The notes beneath the pieces were generated by a model, which saw only the letters and a list, made by a program, of their open reading frames with translations, searched no databases and was not told the origin of the DNA. From the NCBI GenBank assembly GCA_004562765.1, contig SFRL01000082.1, positions 1 through 17,707 on the forward strand: 17,707 bases of DNA, given 5' to 3'. A program made the translations under genes and the position numbers. Positions 15,286 to 17,707 of the stretch are shown in pieces (position 1 is the first letter of the stretch; each line of letters opens with the position of its first letter). The DNA is from a bacterium (GTDB taxonomy: Bacteria > Bacillota > Clostridia > Lachnospirales > Lachnospiraceae).

Positions 15286-16482
15286 TTATTCTTGTAGCAA
15301 CCAATCGGCTATATCGTGAATTTCGATTCCTTCATAGCTATATTGGGGATGTTTGGTTCTGGCAATAATCATTTTCGGATAAGCGTCTCGAATCTGAAGC
15401 AGAGGAGAGCATTCTCTCTCAAATGTTTCCTGCCCGGAAATGTTGTCGCTGACCTGAATATAAATCTTTTCGCTACCTCTCTGAGCAACAAAGTCGATTT
15501 CCTTTTGATAGAGCTTGCCGACATAGACATCATATCCACGGCGAAGAAGCTCGATACAAACAACGTTTTCATATACTCTGCCATAGTCTATATTTCTGCT
15601 TCCCAGTATTGCATATCGAATACCGCTGTCACACAAATAGAACTTTTCAGAGCTTTCAAGGTATTTCTTACCTCGGATGTCATATCTCTTAATATCATAA
15701 AATACAAAAGCATTGCACAAATACTTAATGTACTTGCCGACGGTTACATGATTGGTTGGAGTCTCATTTGCTGTCAGTAGCTGACTGACCTTATTCGGAG
15801 AAGTCAGGTTGCTGATATTATCCATAAGGAACTCGCTCAGACGTTGTAAAACCAAAGTGTCCGGGAGAGTATATTTCTGTACCAAATCCCTTGTAACAAT
15901 CGTTTCGTAGACCTCTTTGATATAGTTTGTTCTGTCTTTTTCGGTTCTATAAGCATAGGAACCTGCTAAACCGCCCTTGATAGCGTACTCATCAAAGAGC
16001 TTATCTTTGTCACTAATATCATCATAATACTGGCAATATTCCTGGAAGCTGAAAGGAAACACATGAATTTCAATATAGCGTCCGGTAAACAGAGTTGCCA
16101 GATCTGCACTCAACAGGAAAGCATTAGAGCCTGTTACATAGATGTCGTATTTTCCCTTAGAGTACAGGCTATTGATTGCCAACTCAAACTTGGGACACAT
16201 CTGAACCTCGTCTACAAACAGGTAGTTCGTTTTTCCTTCCTGATAATGTTCTTCCACATAGGCGTGTAAGGCATGGTATTCCTTGATTTCTTCATACGCC
16301 AAATCCATGAAGTCGATGAAGATAATATTGATGTTTTCAAAATTGCTTTTCAGATACGCAATATACGCCTGCATCAATTTGGACTTACCAGATCGACGAA
16401 TGCCCGTGATGATCTTGATGTCAGGAGTACCATTCAGTTCAATGATTCTATCGAGATATTTTGCTCTCGTGATTGTTTTCAT
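15286..16482 (-). CDS. AAA ATPase with DUF4143 C-terminal domain
   Basis: A 398-residue AAA_14/DUF4143 protein. Walker A is GIRRSGKS (residues 27-34), Walker B LFVDEVQ (88-94), then VTGSNAFLLS, and TGRYIEIHVFPFSFQEY before the linker. The C-terminal domain has VYENVVCIELLRRGYDVYVG and KEIDFVAQ, a pattern like PD-(D/E)XK nucleases; the expected final E-x-K reads IQVS here, so nuclease activity is doubtful. The family is common in gut bacteria and its role is unsettled. ATG 16482 is chosen because the promoter lies at 16544-16572, inside the longer frame to 16572, and because MKTITRAKYLDRI looks like the usual family start. It has its own promoter and terminator and is more AT-rich than the transfer genes, so it is probably cargo. 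Confidence 0.9.
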   Translation of the reverse strand: MKTITRAKYLDRIIELNGTPDIKIITGIRRSGKSKLMQAYIAYLKSNFENINIIFIDFMDLAYEEIKEYHALHAYVEEHYQEGKTNYLFVDEVQMCPKFELAINSLYSKGKYDIYVTGSNAFLLSADLATLFTGRYIEIHVFPFSFQEYCQYYDDISDKDKLFDEYAIKGGLAGSYAYRTEKDRTNYIKEVYETIVTRDLVQKYTLPDTLVLQRLSEFLMDNISNLTSPNKVSQLLTANETPTNHVTVGKYIKYLCNAFVFYDIKRYDIRGKKYLESSEKFYLCDSGIRYAILGSRNIDYGRVYENVVCIELLRRGYDVYVGKLYQKEIDFVAQRGSEKIYIQVSDNISGQETFERECSPLLQIRDAYPKMIIARTKHPQYSYEGIEIHDIADWLLQE

Positions 16483-16490
16483 ATAGTCAC

Positions 16491-16617
16491 CCGCTTTCAA
16501 AAATTGAAGTTTTTTCATTTCTCGAAACCGCTTCGCTGTACTTATTATACTGTCTGCTAATAGTATATGCAAGATGTCACTTTCAAAAACGCAAATTTTT
16601 TTATTTTTTGAAAGCGG
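16491..16617. repeat. 13-bp inverted repeat around the ATPase promoter
   Basis: CCGCTTTCAAAAA at 16491-16503 and its exact reverse complement at 16605-16617 bracket the promoter. A third partial copy, CTTTCAAAAA, lies at 16580-16589 in the first orientation. One arm lies just before the ATPase start codon. This could be an operator set for looping repression or the remnant of a small mobile element; I see no direct duplication beside it. Confidence 0.55.
16544..16572 (-). promoter_or_regulatory. Near-consensus sigma-A promoter of the ATPase gene
   Basis: On the - strand TTGCAT (16567-16572), a 17-bp spacer, then perfect TATAAT (16544-16549). Transcription would start near 16537, about 55 nt before the ATG at 16482. 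It is the best promoter match I found in the window and supports separate expression of the ATPase. Confidence 0.8.
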
Positions 16618-16629
16618 AAACTATGTAAA

Positions 16630-16647
16630 GGCAACCCGAAGGCTGCC
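16630..16647 (-). terminator. Hairpin after DUF4366 with UUCG loop
   Basis: The - strand stem GGCAGCC-TTCG-GGTTGCC (7 bp, one G-U pair, a stable C(UUCG)G loop) begins 22 nt after the DUF4366 stop codon. Only three U follow directly, so it is either a weak terminator or an mRNA end-protecting hairpin. Confidence 0.5.
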
Positions 16648-16669
16648 CCAGGCATCAAGCCTATCCTGT

Positions 16670-17113
16670 TTACACAGGTTCATTATCATCTTCATCGACG
16701 GAGCTATCTTCATCGTCGTCCTCAAACTCCGGATCGTACCCATAGTCCTCGTCATCGTCCACATAATCAGCATCTGGGTCAGGCTTTGCCGCTTCCTGTG
16801 CCTTCTTCTTTTCCTGGACTTTCTTAAATACGAAGAATCCACCACCACAGGCAAGCACAATCAGAGTAAGAATCGCCGGGAGCATATTTGTGGATTTCGG
16901 CTTTTCCTCCGGTGTCGGTTCTGTAATTTCAGGAACTGTTTCAACTACTTCCGGCTTTGTTTCCTCAACCGGCTTGGTGAACTCTGCAACTTCTTCCTCG
17001 TCCATCAGCTTGAGCAGGTCGGCTTCATCCACCTGATTCAGAAAATGCACGGTTTCCTCGCCCTTATCATCACGGTCAATGATGATATAGAAGTAGTTTC
17101 CGTTTTTGGTTAC
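16670..17113 (-). CDS. DUF4366 (CD1107-type) protein, C-terminal fragment
   Basis: Homology resumes in this frame at VTKNGNYFYIIIDRDDKGEE, followed by HFLNQVDEADLLKLMDEEE, a Pro/Glu-rich stretch, one membrane segment (MLPAILTLIVLACGGGFFVF) with KKVQEKKK after it, and a very acidic tail of Asp/Glu. This is the membrane-anchored half of an exported ICE protein thought to belong to the cell-surface part of the transfer machine. A GTG at 17050 is the first in-frame start candidate but falls inside the conserved domain, so independent translation is unlikely. Confidence 0.8.
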   Translation of the reverse strand, partial: VTKNGNYFYIIIDRDDKGEETVHFLNQVDEADLLKLMDEEEVAEFTKPVEETKPEVVETVPEITEPTPEEKPKSTNMLPAILTLIVLACGGGFFVFKKVQEKKKAQEAAKPDPDADYVDDDEDYGYDPEFEDDDEDSSVDEDDNEPV

Positions 17114-17313
17114 AGCTCATCAACCAAAGTCAGATTGCCGTCGGGAGTAAGCGGTAGCATCGGCTCCTCCGGCTCTGTTTCGGGAACTTTTTCTTCGACC
17201 GCAGGTTCTTCAGTCGCTACGCTTTCATCTACATAGGCAAATGCCGTTGTAGAAAACACGCCAAAACACATTGCACACGCCAGCAATGCGGCTCCAATTT
17301 TCTTAAATCTCAT
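17110..17313 (-). CDS. DUF4366 (CD1107-type) protein, N-terminal fragment
   Basis: 67 residues: a signal peptide (MRFKKIGAALLACAMCFGVF, probable cleavage after TTAFA), a Glu/Pro-rich spacer, then LPLTPDGNLTLVDEL and TAA. The ATG at 17313 is preferred over 17331 because GAGGAGG lies about 8 nt before it; it overlaps the DUF4315 gene. The C-terminal part follows at once in the -1 frame (VTKNG). From memory, family members have further residues between LVD and VTKNG, so a small deletion with loss of frame is the simplest reading. As encoded, this fragment would be secreted without an anchor. Confidence 0.78.
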   Translation of the reverse strand: MRFKKIGAALLACAMCFGVFSTTAFAYVDESVATEEPAVEEKVPETEPEEPMLPLTPDGNLTLVDEL

Positions 17314-17560
17314 TCTGCGTTTCCTCCTCATTCATAGTATTGATCGTATCAGGCTTCGGAGCCATATCCGCAGCAAACATACGGAGCAGCTCGGAAAGCT
17401 GTTCGGGATTCAGGTTCGCAGCATGAACCATCTCATGGATTTCGGAATTTTCCTCCTCACGGTATCTGCGTTCCAGGTCTTTCACCTTAGCATCCCATTC
17501 TGCCCGTTTCTTACGGGCTTTTTCAAGGTCTGCACCTATTCTGTCTAACTTGGCACTCAA
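17303..17560 (-). CDS. DUF4315 family protein
   Basis: An 85-residue protein with an N-terminal coiled coil (LDRIGADLEKARKKRAEWDA, then KVKDLERRYREEE) followed by EIHEMVHAANLNPEQLSELLRMF, the typical DUF4315 pattern. Its function is unknown; it is a regular neighbour of NlpC/P60 and DUF4366 genes in these elements. The start is TTG 17560, supported by AAAGGAGGG 7 nt upstream; the ATG at 17567 is in another frame. Its 3' end contains the ribosome site and start of DUF4366, so the two are coupled. Confidence 0.85.
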   Translation of the reverse strand: MSAKLDRIGADLEKARKKRAEWDAKVKDLERRYREEENSEIHEMVHAANLNPEQLSELLRMFAADMAPKPDTINTMNEEETQNEI

Positions 17561-17574
17561 TCGCCATCCCTCCT

Positions 17575-17707
17575 TTAGTTTCTGATTCTGCCGAAGCAGT
17601 AAAAATGCTGTTGCCAGTAATTCGATTCGATAGAAGCGTAGGAAATGGGGTTTCCGCAGTGGATCATCATACCATTGCCAACATAGATACCAACGTGTGA
17701 TGCACCG
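17575..17707 (-). CDS. NlpC/P60 peptidoglycan hydrolase (3' part only)
   Basis: The last 43 or so residues of a protein cut off by the right edge: ASHVGIYVGNGMMIHCGNP ... YWQQHFYCFGRIRN. SHVGIYVG contains the catalytic histidine of the NlpC/P60 cysteine peptidase fold; the cysteine would lie outside the window. In this position the enzyme normally opens the cell wall for the transfer channel. Its stop codon TAA adjoins the ribosome site of the DUF4315 gene, so they share an operon. Confidence 0.85.
   Translation of the reverse strand, partial: GASHVGIYVGNGMMIHCGNPISYASIESNYWQQHFYCFGRIRN

Noticed and set aside
16482..16572. Longer ATPase start at 16572 (MHILLADSI...)
   Set aside because: The -35 and -10 elements lie inside this extension, so the transcript begins after it.
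13029..17115. Classic programmed -1 frameshifting at the three broken genes
   Set aside because: No X-XXY-YYZ slippery heptamer is present at any of the three junctions, and residues seem to be missing. I kept the shared pattern as a finding but do not call it established recoding.
16574..17236. A 220-codon + strand frame
   Set aside because: It is the antisense shadow of the Glu/Asp/Pro-rich DUF4366 gene and part of its downstream gap. It has no domain or ribosome site support.
1..17707. tRNA, rRNA, CRISPR array, riboswitch or complete insertion sequence
   Set aside because: I saw no cloverleaf, rRNA stretch, regular repeat-spacer array, known riboswitch core or transposase gene on either strand.

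Overview
The window is a stretch of an integrative and conjugative element (ICE) of the Tn1549 / clostridial CTn type, most likely from a gut Clostridia (Lachnospiraceae- or Ruminococcaceae-like) genome. This rests on the content and order of the genes: NlpC/P60 hydrolase, DUF4315, DUF4366 (CD1107-type), topoisomerase III, a FIDEYHTQI/CQFAEIMERNG protein, YodL/DUF4316, TTRAP, a 2,729-residue methylase-like/SNF2 helicase, MobC, a CD1845-type membrane protein and a MobA/VirD2-type relaxase. No integrase, coupling protein or VirB4 ATPase is present; they probably lie beyond the right edge.

Layout. Positions 2-799 hold an M48 zinc metalloprotease on the + strand, cut off at the left edge. Positions 800-1077 are noncoding and rich in palindromes, ending in a strong two-way terminator. 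Everything from 1078 to 17707 is on the - strand, so the transfer genes are transcribed from right to left. The main block 15108-2954 (topB to mobC) is tightly packed, with ATGA and TAATG overlaps. It is followed by a terminator, then by the small membrane protein with its own promoter, a second terminator, and the relaxase. Between DUF4366 and topB sits an independent unit: an AAA/DUF4143 ATPase with a near-consensus promoter, a terminator, and visibly more AT-rich sequence.

How the genes work together. The relaxase and MobC would nick and process the transfer origin. The SNF2/methylase protein and topoisomerase III would act on the DNA during or after transfer. The NlpC/P60 enzyme and the secreted, membrane-anchored DUF4366 protein belong to the cell-envelope part of the transfer machine.

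Most unusual points: (1) three genes (DUF4366, topB and the gene after it) are each split by a frame break of the same phase, each at an NNG-TRA stop where the other frame reads GTR, with residues apparently missing; (2) the topB leader has a nested terminator / alternative-hairpin / 35-codon ORF arrangement; (3) a short C-terminal motif (RPSVLxxLK-like) recurs in three different proteins of the element; (4) a cluster of palindromes lies between the protease and the relaxase. No clearly new multi-gene system was found; these are leads.
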